Source of the DNA: Roseibacillus sp.
GTDB lineage: Bacteria > Verrucomicrobiota > Verrucomicrobiia > Verrucomicrobiales > Akkermansiaceae
Assembly: GCA_002715825.1 (NCBI GenBank)
Contig: PBAI01000024.1
Span: 1 to 36,299, forward strand
Direction: 5' to 3'
Length of the DNA: 36,299 nucleotides
This document shows positions 9,047-16,523 of the stretch, piece after piece. A program made the position numbers and the translations under genes. The notes beneath the pieces are model-generated. The model made no database searches. It was not told the origin of the DNA and worked only from the letters and a program-made list of their open reading frames with translations. The stretch's first letter is position 1. Every line of letters begins with the position of its first letter.

Positions 9047-9868
9047 ATGCTACGATGCTTACTGATGTTGGCGGTGGGATTCTCAGCGGGCCCCTTCCGG
9101 GTGGGAGCGGAAGTTGCGGAGGATGGATACATTCGTGAGAACAATATCCCTTATCGCAACAAGAATTCTCCCGGATGGGATCAGTATATGCAGGAACGCT
9201 GTGTTCTGGATCTTTACAGGCCGGCGGGAAAAAAAGGTTTTTCCACGGTGGTATGGTTTCACGGGGGCGGGTTGCGCGGAGGCAGTAAGGCGGTGCCGTG
9301 GCAGCTCAAGAACAAGGGTATCGCGGTGGTGGCGGTGAATTACCGGCTGTTTCCGAAGGTAGAGTGCCCAGCCTATATCGAGGATGCGGCTGCCGCGGTT
9401 GCGTGGACCTTCAAGAATATTCAGCGCTATGGAGGAGACCTCGGAGCCATTCATGTTTCCGGCCACTCGGCTGGGGGCTACCTGACGAGCATGATAGGAC
9501 TGGACAAGAGCTACTTGGCGGAACACGGAATTGACGCCGACCACATCGCTTCTCTCGTGCCCTTCAGTGGTCACACCATTACCCACTTCACGCCCCGGGA
9601 GGAAAGGGGTATCAGCGACAAACAGGCGATTGTGGACAGGTTCGCGCCCCTGTTCCATGTCCGGAAGGATTCACCGCCGCTGGTGCTCATCACCGGGGAC
9701 CGCGAGCTGGAGCTGCTCGGTCGTTACGAGGAAAACGCGTATCTCTGGCGAATGATGCAGGTGACGGGGCACAAGCAGACCCAACTCCACGAGTTGGGAG
9801 GATTCGATCATGGCGGGATGGCCGCGCCCGCCTTTGGGATTCTTCTGAAAGTCCTGCGCGGGAGGTAA
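9047..9868 (+). CDS. secreted alpha/beta hydrolase (esterase, BD-FAE/HSL-like)
   Basis: This 273-residue protein has a short signal peptide and an alpha/beta hydrolase fold. VVWFHGGGLRGG holds the oxyanion-hole HGGG motif (residues 72-75), and VSGHSAGGYL holds the nucleophile Ser141. LVLITGDRELELLG carries the likely catalytic aspartate region, and GGFDHGGM the likely catalytic histidine. Members of this esterase/lipase group remove acyl or feruloyl groups from sugars or cleave small esters. The start is well supported: AGGAG at 9036-9040 lies 6 nt upstream of the ATG. It stands divergent from the acyltransferase gene and just before the large heme protein. A role in deacylating a polysaccharide is inferred from the surrounding sulfatase and DUF1080 genes. 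Confidence 0.88.
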   Translation: MLRCLLMLAVGFSAGPFRVGAEVAEDGYIRENNIPYRNKNSPGWDQYMQERCVLDLYRPAGKKGFSTVVWFHGGGLRGGSKAVPWQLKNKGIAVVAVNYRLFPKVECPAYIEDAAAAVAWTFKNIQRYGGDLGAIHVSGHSAGGYLTSMIGLDKSYLAEHGIDADHIASLVPFSGHTITHFTPREERGISDKQAIVDRFAPLFHVRKDSPPLVLITGDRELELLGRYEENAYLWRMMQVTGHKQTQLHELGGFDHGGMAAPAFGILLKVLRGR

Positions 9869-9968
9869 AGGGGTGGAGCGGCACTGCAGGATCCTGAAAA
9901 TCCATGGGCGGGCTTTTATCTGGAGGCTATTCCTTGTCGCCGGTGGTTCAGGTGCTTAGTTTTCACCT

Positions 9969-12900
9969 GTGAAAGTTGTGAGTCACGTGGGGGTCATTAT
10001 GACCTGGATGTCCTTGTTGCTTCCGGCAGGAGCCGCCGGGGTGCTTGAGCTTCGGAAGGGCGATGTCGTTGCCTTCGTTGGAGGAACCGATCTTATTAAT
10101 ATCCAGAAGGAGGGGCGGCTCGAGTCGGCTCTGACAATGAAGTGGAAAGAGCATGCTCCACTCTTCCGTGATTTTGCCTGGGACGGTGACACTGTTTACC
10201 ACCAGAGTGCAGAGCGGGAGAGGTGGCGCGAGGATGCCTTTGGTGATTGGGATGATCAATTGAAGAGGGCTGGAGCGACGGTGGTGATTGCCCAGTTTGG
10301 TAAGATGGAGTCGTTTGACGGCGAGGAAAGAATCGATGACTTCGTCGAGGCTTACGGCGATTTCCTCGACCACGTAGGGAAAGGAAGAAGGATCATACTT
10401 CTGGAACCTGCTTCAATGCAGTGGAAGGAAGCTGTAGAGCGTGCCGCTCTGCCTGCCTATGTTGCCGCTATTGCCGATCTGGCTGCGGAGCGGAAGGTTC
10501 CCTTCGTGTCTGCCGACAGAAAAGATATGGTGGCCTCGTTCATCGAGCAGCTTTCCGGAAAGCCCGAGCCAACCGGTGACGCGTACGAGTTGATGTGCGT
10601 GACGGTTGCTGAAAAGCACCGGCTCTGGTGTGAATACTGGCGGCCCGCGAACTGGAAGTGCATCTTTGGGGATGACAGCAGGAGAATTTTTGCCAAGGCC
10701 GCGCACGGGTTGCCATCGATTCAGGAGGAATGGGCGAGATATCCGGCACTGATTGCGGAAGTTGAGAACGCGATTTTTTCGGGGAAACCCTGGACCGCTC
10801 CGGTAGCGCCGGAATTGACGGGTTCTGCGGAGGCTGGGATTGAAAAGGAATTGGATAGCTTTGAGGTTCTCGAGGGTTTCGAAGTCAACCTCTTTGCCGA
10901 CGAGTCCCTCGGTGTTAGGAATCCTCTTTCGGTTCGCTGGGATGCCAGTGGCCGAATGTATGTGGCTTGCTCGGACGTCTATCCTCAGATTGAAGCCGGG
11001 GTGAAAGGGTATGATCGAGTGATCGCTCTGCGTGACACTGACCACGACGGCAAGGCGGATGAGTCAGTGGTGTTTGCAGAGGATTTGCTGATTCCCACCG
11101 GAATGGAGGTAGGGCCTGACCGCATCTATATCGGGCAGGGTACCGATTTGCTGACCTTGAGAGATACCGACGGGGACGGTATTGCGGACGAACGCGTTAC
11201 CCTCCTGACCGGATTTGGAAATGGGGATTCTCATCAGACCAGCAATTCCTTTGTCTGGAGTCCTGGAGGAGAACTCTGGTGGTGTCAGGGAGATGGGATT
11301 GAGTCCCGGGTAGAGACTCCGTTTGGAGTATCGTCCCTGTTTCAGGCTGGAGCCTACCGAATGCGACCGCGGGAGTTGCGGCTCGATCCGCTACTGGACG
11401 ATTTCATGGGACCTGGGAATCCATGGGGAATTGCTTTCGACGACTTCGGACAGTCCTTTATTATCGATGGCGCTGGAGGGGTGTCGTTCCTTACTCCGGC
11501 ATCGATCCCTGCAAAACGCCGTCTGCGACTTCCCAGGATCGGGAATCCCGGTGGATATTGCGGGATCGAGTGTCTTGGGGCTGGGAACCTGCCCAGCGAC
11601 ATGCAAGGGCAGTTTGTCATCGGGGATTACAAGAAGAATCAGGTAAGCCGTTTTGAAACCAAGGAGGATGGTGCCGGGTTCAAACTGGAATGGAAGAGTC
11701 CGTTATTACGATCGAAGCATCGAAACTTCCGGCCCATCGATGTCAAGATGGGTCCCGATGGAGCGATTTACATTGTAGACTGGTACAATCCGATCACCTG
11801 TCATCAGGACGATTTCTATCGTCATCCCGAACGGGATAAGACTCATGGGCGAATCTGGCGGGTGACACCCAGCAAGGGCCCTTTGAAACCACCGACGCTG
11901 GTGGGTTCCAGTCTCGCCCATTTACTCGAGGCTCTCAAGGCCCCGGAGCGCTGGACTCGACTGAAGGCCAAGCAGGTGCTGGCAACCCGGAAGCCGGAGG
12001 AAGTTCAGGAAGCGGTCCGCGAATGGAGTCGTTCACCAGACCTTGAGGGTCGGGATTTGCTCGAGGCGGTGAGTCTACTGGAGTGGATCGGGCGGCCGGA
12101 TGCTGCCGTCCTTCGCCTTCTTCTGGCATCCCCGGACTACCGCGCGCGGGCTTACGGCGTCAGGATTCTTGGCCGCTGGGGTCAGAAGCTTGGAGATTTC
12201 CACGAGACGCTCGTGAAGACAGCAAGGGACTCGCACCCGTTGGTGCGAATGGAGGCTGTAATTGCGGCAGGACAATCTTCCCGTGCTGAGTCGGTCCTCG
12301 TTTCAGCGGCGGTAGCGGAGTCAGAGCGTGATCGTTGGATTGAGTATGCCTTTTCCCAGGCGGTTCATCACAGCAAGCGGTTCTGGTTGCCAGCTTTACG
12401 AGCTGGGCGACTCAATTTTACTGAAGTCCGGGGGGGATTGGCGGCGGTTCTCGGGGCGTCTGATTCTCGGAGTGTTCTTGAGGAAATCCGCAAGATGCTG
12501 AGCGGTGATAAGATGGAAGAAGAAGCGTGGGATGGTCTTGCTTTGACTCTGGCCGCTCTGGGCGAGGAGGAGGACCTGAGAGTAATCCTGAATTCAGATC
12601 GAATCAGCTTGTCCCTTCTGCGAGCGATGATGGAACGCGAGCGTCCTGGGTTTGACGTCATACCGCCGCTTGGGCGGGCCTTGTATCATGCTGACTCGAC
12701 AAGGCGGATTGAGGCGGTGAAGCTGGCGGCTCATTGGAAGGTTAGGGAATTGTATGAGCCTGTGTTGAAATTGGCCAGGGACAGGGGTGTTGATTCGGAT
12801 TTAAGAGATGCGGCATTAAGGTCGCTCGGTAGTCTTGGTGGAAGAGACACAGTAAGGTTTCTCAAATCCGAGGTGGGCTCCGCCAGTGAAGTTCAACCTG

Positions 12901-13655
12901 CCGCACTGTTCTCGATTCTCCAACTCGCTCCAGAGGAGGGAACGCGAATTGCGGTAGAGCTGCTGCAAGAACTGGCAAACGGCGACACGATAGGGACAAT
13001 TTTCAAGGATTTTGCCAGTCGAGAGGGTGCGCCTGCGTTGCTGGCAAGAGAATTGGAAGCGGCTGCTATCAAGAGCCCACAGGCAAAGCGGCTCCGTGAA
13101 GTCTGGGTTTCCACCGGGTTGGTTGCGAAAGATTTAGAGGGAGTTCTTAATGATCTGGCGGGAACAGGAACTGTGCAGGAATATAACGAGGATATCATCA
13201 ACCGCATAGTTGCCAGAGCGAAGAAAGGAAGCATTGAGCAAGGGAGAGAGATCTTTCACTCCTCGCAGGCAAGTTGCTCTGCGTGCCACAAGGCTGACCG
13301 AGGAGGAGAATCGTTGATCGGGCCGAATCTCAGTGCCGTGGGAAGTGGCCTTCTGCCGGATCGCATTGTCACCGAGGTTCTCTGGCCGCGCCGCCAGGTC
13401 AAGGAGGGCTATGCCTTGAGCCGGATCATTACCCGGGACGGGAATGTTCAGCAGGGCTACATTCAGGCGAACCGTAATGAGGATTTATTGCTTCTCCGAG
13501 ATTTTGCGACCAATTCGCTGTTCGAGATACCGCGGGAAACCATTCTAAAAGAGGAGCAGGTTGGGAGCTTGATGCCCCCTACTGCCGCCGGTTTGAAGGA
13601 GGAAGAGCTGGCAGATCTTTTCGCCTATCTTTTTTCACTCGATGGAGAGAAGTAG
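9969..13655 (+). CDS. PVC-type heme-binding protein: pseudo-SGNH, dehydrogenase-like propeller, HEAT repeats, cytochrome c
   Basis: This 1228-residue protein is the largest in the window. The GTG at 9969 gives a signal peptide; an ATG at 9999 is an alternative. Residues ~25-270 resemble an SGNH hydrolase, but the usual GDS serine motif reads VGGTDL, so hydrolase activity is unlikely. Residues ~300-640 form a membrane-bound dehydrogenase-like propeller (GFEVNLFADESLGV, LRDTDGDGIADE, IYIVDWYNP). Residues ~650-1080 are HEAT-type helical repeats. Residues ~1087-1228 are a cytochrome c domain with C1103-SA-C1106-H1107 and a likely distal methionine in SLMPP. This order is characteristic of PVC-type heme-binding CxxCH proteins. 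It probably oxidises a sugar or alcohol outside the cytoplasm, but the substrate and cofactor are unknown. Confidence 0.93.
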   Translation: MKVVSHVGVIMTWMSLLLPAGAAGVLELRKGDVVAFVGGTDLINIQKEGRLESALTMKWKEHAPLFRDFAWDGDTVYHQSAERERWREDAFGDWDDQLKRAGATVVIAQFGKMESFDGEERIDDFVEAYGDFLDHVGKGRRIILLEPASMQWKEAVERAALPAYVAAIADLAAERKVPFVSADRKDMVASFIEQLSGKPEPTGDAYELMCVTVAEKHRLWCEYWRPANWKCIFGDDSRRIFAKAAHGLPSIQEEWARYPALIAEVENAIFSGKPWTAPVAPELTGSAEAGIEKELDSFEVLEGFEVNLFADESLGVRNPLSVRWDASGRMYVACSDVYPQIEAGVKGYDRVIALRDTDHDGKADESVVFAEDLLIPTGMEVGPDRIYIGQGTDLLTLRDTDGDGIADERVTLLTGFGNGDSHQTSNSFVWSPGGELWWCQGDGIESRVETPFGVSSLFQAGAYRMRPRELRLDPLLDDFMGPGNPWGIAFDDFGQSFIIDGAGGVSFLTPASIPAKRRLRLPRIGNPGGYCGIECLGAGNLPSDMQGQFVIGDYKKNQVSRFETKEDGAGFKLEWKSPLLRSKHRNFRPIDVKMGPDGAIYIVDWYNPITCHQDDFYRHPERDKTHGRIWRVTPSKGPLKPPTLVGSSLAHLLEALKAPERWTRLKAKQVLATRKPEEVQEAVREWSRSPDLEGRDLLEAVSLLEWIGRPDAAVLRLLLASPDYRARAYGVRILGRWGQKLGDFHETLVKTARDSHPLVRMEAVIAAGQSSRAESVLVSAAVAESERDRWIEYAFSQAVHHSKRFWLPALRAGRLNFTEVRGGLAAVLGASDSRSVLEEIRKMLSGDKMEEEAWDGLALTLAALGEEEDLRVILNSDRISLSLLRAMMERERPGFDVIPPLGRALYHADSTRRIEAVKLAAHWKVRELYEPVLKLARDRGVDSDLRDAALRSLGSLGGRDTVRFLKSEVGSASEVQPAALFSILQLAPEEGTRIAVELLQELANGDTIGTIFKDFASREGAPALLARELEAAAIKSPQAKRLREVWVSTGLVAKDLEGVLNDLAGTGTVQEYNEDIINRIVARAKKGSIEQGREIFHSSQASCSACHKADRGGESLIGPNLSAVGSGLLPDRIVTEVLWPRRQVKEGYALSRIITRDGNVQQGYIQANRNEDLLLLRDFATNSLFEIPRETILKEEQVGSLMPPTAAGLKEEELADLFAYLFSLDGEK

Positions 13656-13796
13656 CGCACAGGGAGAGATTTGGAGAAAATATATCCGGGGTTTGCTGGA
13701 TGTGGGCGTTTACGGAGTAAGGGAGGCAGAGCTCCTAAAGGCCTAATAATCGGGAGATTTGGAGTTCATGCTTGTCATGCTCCAACTCCCGGCATA

Positions 13797-13818
13797 CCGC
13801 CGAAGACGCACTTGGCGG
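13797..13818. other. GC-rich hairpin in the gap before the thioredoxin-fold gene
   Basis: CCGCC and AAG pair with CTT and GGCGG around the loop ACGCA, with one unpaired G in the left arm. It lies in the 227-nt gap after the large heme protein and about 65 nt before the next ATG. No run of T follows, so an intrinsic terminator is not well supported. It may be an RNA-stabilising hairpin or chance. I see no gene in the rest of this gap. Confidence 0.3.
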
Positions 13819-13882
13819 AATTTAAAAGAACAAATTACCCGTTCAGCCCGTCATATCTGATAGCAACAAAGATACAGAGAAC

Positions 13883-14572
13883 ATGAAGCCACTAAGAAGA
13901 ATGATGATGGGGATAGCCGCGGGCGCCCTGATGATAAACGCGCAAGCAGCTGACAAGGTCGAAATTGACGGTGCCTCAGTTGGAGTGTGGACCATGGATT
14001 TTGATGCCGCGGTAAAGCTGGCAGGAGAAAAGAAACTGCCTCTTATCTTGAATTTTACGGGTTCGGATTGGTGCGGATGGTGCAAATTGATGGATAAGAA
14101 CGTTTTCGCGGAAGAGGCATGGAAAACCTACGCTAAGGAGCATGTGCTCTTGGTTACCCTCGATTTTCCACAGGATAAGTCAGTTGTTCCTGAAAAATAT
14201 GTGGCCCGGAATAAGGCGCTGCAGGAAAAGTTTGGCGTAAGAGGTTATCCTACCTACGTCGTGCTCGATAACGACGGTGATACCAAGCTCGGCCAGCTTG
14301 GAGCGGGCCGGGACAAGACGCCTTCCTCGTTTATTGAGGAATTCAAGGGCGTTGTCCGTATGAGTGCAGGGGCGATCGAAGCTTACGCCAAGGCTAATCC
14401 CGACAAAGCAGATGCTTACAAAGCAGCGATCGCGGATTTTCAGAATGCAAAAAAAGAACTTATGGACTGGATTGAGACGAAACCGAAGAGGACGGAAGAG
14501 AACACGAAGTTGTTTGAAGGTTTCAACAAGCGCATTTCGGAGGCCGAAGCTGCTCTCAAGGCCTTTAATTGA
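13883..14572 (+). CDS. secreted thioredoxin-fold protein (CGWC)
   Basis: The 229-residue product has a signal peptide (MKPLRRMMMGIAAGALMINAQA, residues 1-22) and a thioredoxin-like domain with the redox motif C64-GW-C67 in FTGSDWCGWCKLMD. The cis-proline region is VRGYPTYVVLD. This resembles the thioredoxin_7/DUF255-like group common in Verrucomicrobiota, which are DsbD-gamma or disulfide-reductase relatives. The final ~70 residues are a charged helical tail (AKKELMDWIETKPKRTEENTKLF) that could form a short coiled coil. It would act in the periplasm in thiol-disulfide exchange, plausibly helping maturation of the many CxxCH cytochromes encoded nearby. That link is inference. A strong intrinsic terminator follows, so it is the last gene of its transcript. 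Confidence 0.88.
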   Translation: MKPLRRMMMGIAAGALMINAQAADKVEIDGASVGVWTMDFDAAVKLAGEKKLPLILNFTGSDWCGWCKLMDKNVFAEEAWKTYAKEHVLLVTLDFPQDKSVVPEKYVARNKALQEKFGVRGYPTYVVLDNDGDTKLGQLGAGRDKTPSSFIEEFKGVVRMSAGAIEAYAKANPDKADAYKAAIADFQNAKKELMDWIETKPKRTEENTKLFEGFNKRISEAEAALKAFN

Positions 14573-14599
14573 TCTCTTTCGAGTAGAGATATTCACAGC

Positions 14600-14649
14600 G
14601 GGGAAGGCTCTTTCGGAGGAATCCGGGATTCGAGTCCTTCCCCGTTTTT
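14600..14649 (+). terminator. intrinsic terminator after the thioredoxin-fold gene
   Basis: GGGGAAGG with CTC on the left (14600-14610) pairs with GAG-T-CCTTCCCC on the right (14632-14643), with a smaller TCGGA/TCCGG hairpin in the loop. The run GTTTTT follows directly at 14644-14649. This is the clearest rho-independent terminator in the window and separates the thioredoxin-fold gene from the second DUF1080 gene. Confidence 0.85.
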
Positions 14650-14811
14650 GTGTCGATTGCAGGGGGAAAGGGACCTGCCTGCCCGCTCCCGTGTCTCTCG
14701 CAAGAAGCACCATGTCGCATGGAGGGGTGATCTCATGGTGGGGAAGTGCGAAATAAGGGCTTTCCGACGGTGGTCAGATACGGCTTGATCTCGTTTAGCC
14801 AACAGACACAC

Positions 14812-15879
14812 ATGAAAAAGACCGTCTTATTCCTGCCTACCATTGTTACCTCGATCGCCCTGCTATTTCCGGTAGCCACGCACGCGGCGGACAATAATAA
14901 AGTTTGGACTGATCCTGCAACGGCTGCGGATGAGGACCCGGATTTCCGTATCCAGGGAGAATATGCCGATACGGGGGCCGGTGCTCAGGTCATCGCTCTG
15001 GGGAATGGTCACTTTCAGGCTGTTCTTTATCCGGGGGGTCTCCCGGGTGCAGGTTGGGATGGGAAAGGCAAGAGCCTGCTGGACGGAAAAATTGAGGGAG
15101 GAAAGGCTGTCTTCGTCGCGGCCTCCGGGAAGAAGCGCTACATGGCTGGCGGCGGAACGGAGTTTAGTGCCACGCGCAAATTCCCGCCAGAGGGACACAA
15201 GGAGTATGGGGGCTCGATTGCTGACGGGGCTTTTCATCTCACCGCCAAGAGTGGTGAAAAGATGGTGCTGAAAAAGGTCGAACGCAAAAGTCCCACCCTT
15301 GGGGCAAAGGCCCCCAAAGGGGCTGTAGTGCTCTTTGATGGAAGTAATGTGGACCACTGGAAAAATGGAAAAATTACCGGTGGTCTTCTGGGGGCGACGA
15401 ACGCGATCAGCACAAAGCTGTTCAGGGACTGCACAATCCACGTTGAATTCCGGACGCCTTACCGCCCGCATTCACGGTCGCAGGGCCGGGGCAACAGTGG
15501 AGTTTACTATCAGGGTCGCTGGGAGACTCAGGTGCTCGATTCCTTCGGGCTCGAGGGTCTGATGAATGAGTGCGGTGGAATTTATTCCATAGCTGCCTCA
15601 AAGCTTAACATGTGTCTGCCGCCCCTGGCGTGGCAGACCTATGACGTCGAGTATACCCACGCTAAGTTCGACAAGGACGGCAAGCGGACCGCGTGGCCGC
15701 GGATGACAGTGAAGCTGAACGGAGTGACGGTTCATGATGATCAGGAGATGGGAAAAACCCACACAACTGCAGCTCCGGTAAGTGGTCCACTCAAGCCTGA
15801 GCTTGGTGGTCCAATATTCCTGCAGAATCACGGTAATCCGGTGTTTTACCGGAACATCTGGGTTCTTCCAAAGGAGTAG
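14812..15879 (+). CDS. DUF1080 (3-keto-disaccharide hydrolase-like) secreted protein B
   Basis: Started at the ATG at 14812 the product is 355 residues with a good signal peptide (MKKTVLFLPTIVTSIALLF); an upstream ATG at 14746 in the same frame would place 22 residues before that signal and is less likely. The N-terminal module (DFRIQGEYADTGAGAQVIAL, LYPGGLPGAGWDGKGKSLLDG) and the DUF1080 domain (GAVVLFDGSNVDHW, SRSQGRGNSGVYYQ, QVLDSFGLEGL, MNECGGIY) align along their whole length with the gene at 4715-5761. The end HGNPVFYRNIWVLPKE is almost identical in pattern. It is transcribed separately because the terminator at 14600-14649 precedes it. It converges on the redoxin gene with 39 nt between the stops. 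Glycan binding or hydrolysis is inferred. Confidence 0.87.
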   Translation: MKKTVLFLPTIVTSIALLFPVATHAADNNKVWTDPATAADEDPDFRIQGEYADTGAGAQVIALGNGHFQAVLYPGGLPGAGWDGKGKSLLDGKIEGGKAVFVAASGKKRYMAGGGTEFSATRKFPPEGHKEYGGSIADGAFHLTAKSGEKMVLKKVERKSPTLGAKAPKGAVVLFDGSNVDHWKNGKITGGLLGATNAISTKLFRDCTIHVEFRTPYRPHSRSQGRGNSGVYYQGRWETQVLDSFGLEGLMNECGGIYSIAASKLNMCLPPLAWQTYDVEYTHAKFDKDGKRTAWPRMTVKLNGVTVHDDQEMGKTHTTAAPVSGPLKPELGGPIFLQNHGNPVFYRNIWVLPKE

Positions 15880-15918
15880 GATCGCAGTTGGACACAGGTT
15901 CCGGTCGCACCGAGGTGG

Positions 15919-16512
15919 CTAGCGCTCGAGAAGGATTTGACAGCCAACAGCCTCGGTCACCGTGGTGGTGGGCGTGCGTCCTGCCAGTGCAGCACGCAGG
16001 GCGTCTCTAAGTTCATGGCTGGTGGCTTCCGGTCTACGTTTGCCGTAGGTCGCGTAGGTATTGTCGATTCGTCCCCGGTAGATCTTGCTTCCGTCAGGCA
16101 GGTAGACGTGAGCCTCAGGCGTCACTTTGGCATTGTGCTTCTCTGCGAGATCCTGCTTTGCGTCGAGAATCACCGGGCTTATCACATCATAATCCTTTGC
16201 GTGAGTTCTGAGGGCGCCTTTGTCGCCGTCAGGATCTGGATGGATCTGGTAGAATCGGATCCCCTTTGGTTCATAGGTCCTCGCCAGACGTCTCAGCATG
16301 GGTTGATAAAAGTTGGCGATTGGGCACGTGATATCAACGTAGACGAATACCACAGCAACAGTCTCCCGCGACTTCGTGGGCTCGTGAACAGTGCCTTGGA
16401 TGTCAATGATCTTCCCTACGCAGGCATCCTGTCCAGATTGAGCTCCGGCTAGATGAACTGATAGCAGGAGAGAGGATAGAACGATCGGCAAAACTCCTCG
16501 TTGTTTTCGCAT
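15919..16512 (-). CDS. secreted redoxin (AhpC/TSA-thioredoxin-like), partner of the copper monooxygenase
   Basis: The 197-residue product has a signal peptide (VLPIVLSSLLLSVHLAGA). Its redoxin fold is marked by VVFVYVDITCPIANFYQP with Cys63 at the peroxidatic position, followed by YQIHPDPDGDKGALRTHAKDY and VTPEAHVYLPDG with the cis-proline. The motif has one cysteine rather than a CxxC pair; Cys31 near the mature N-terminus and Cys189 in the tail AVGCQILLER are the other candidates for a resolving thiol. The DITCP-type motif and GC tail recur in redoxins next to cytochrome/copper-monooxygenase genes in Planctomycetota and Acidobacteriota. It starts 11 nt after the stop of that gene here and is surely cotranscribed. 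Its exact redox partner is not known. Confidence 0.83.
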   Translation of the reverse strand: MRKQRGVLPIVLSSLLLSVHLAGAQSGQDACVGKIIDIQGTVHEPTKSRETVAVVFVYVDITCPIANFYQPMLRRLARTYEPKGIRFYQIHPDPDGDKGALRTHAKDYDVISPVILDAKQDLAEKHNAKVTPEAHVYLPDGSKIYRGRIDNTYATYGKRRPEATSHELRDALRAALAGRTPTTTVTEAVGCQILLER

Positions 16513-16523
16513 AGGAGATGATT

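Noticed and set aside
13757-13790. Imperfect repeat around GGAGTTCATG and CATGCTCC as a terminator for the large heme protein
   Set aside because: The stem has a bulge and no T run follows it.
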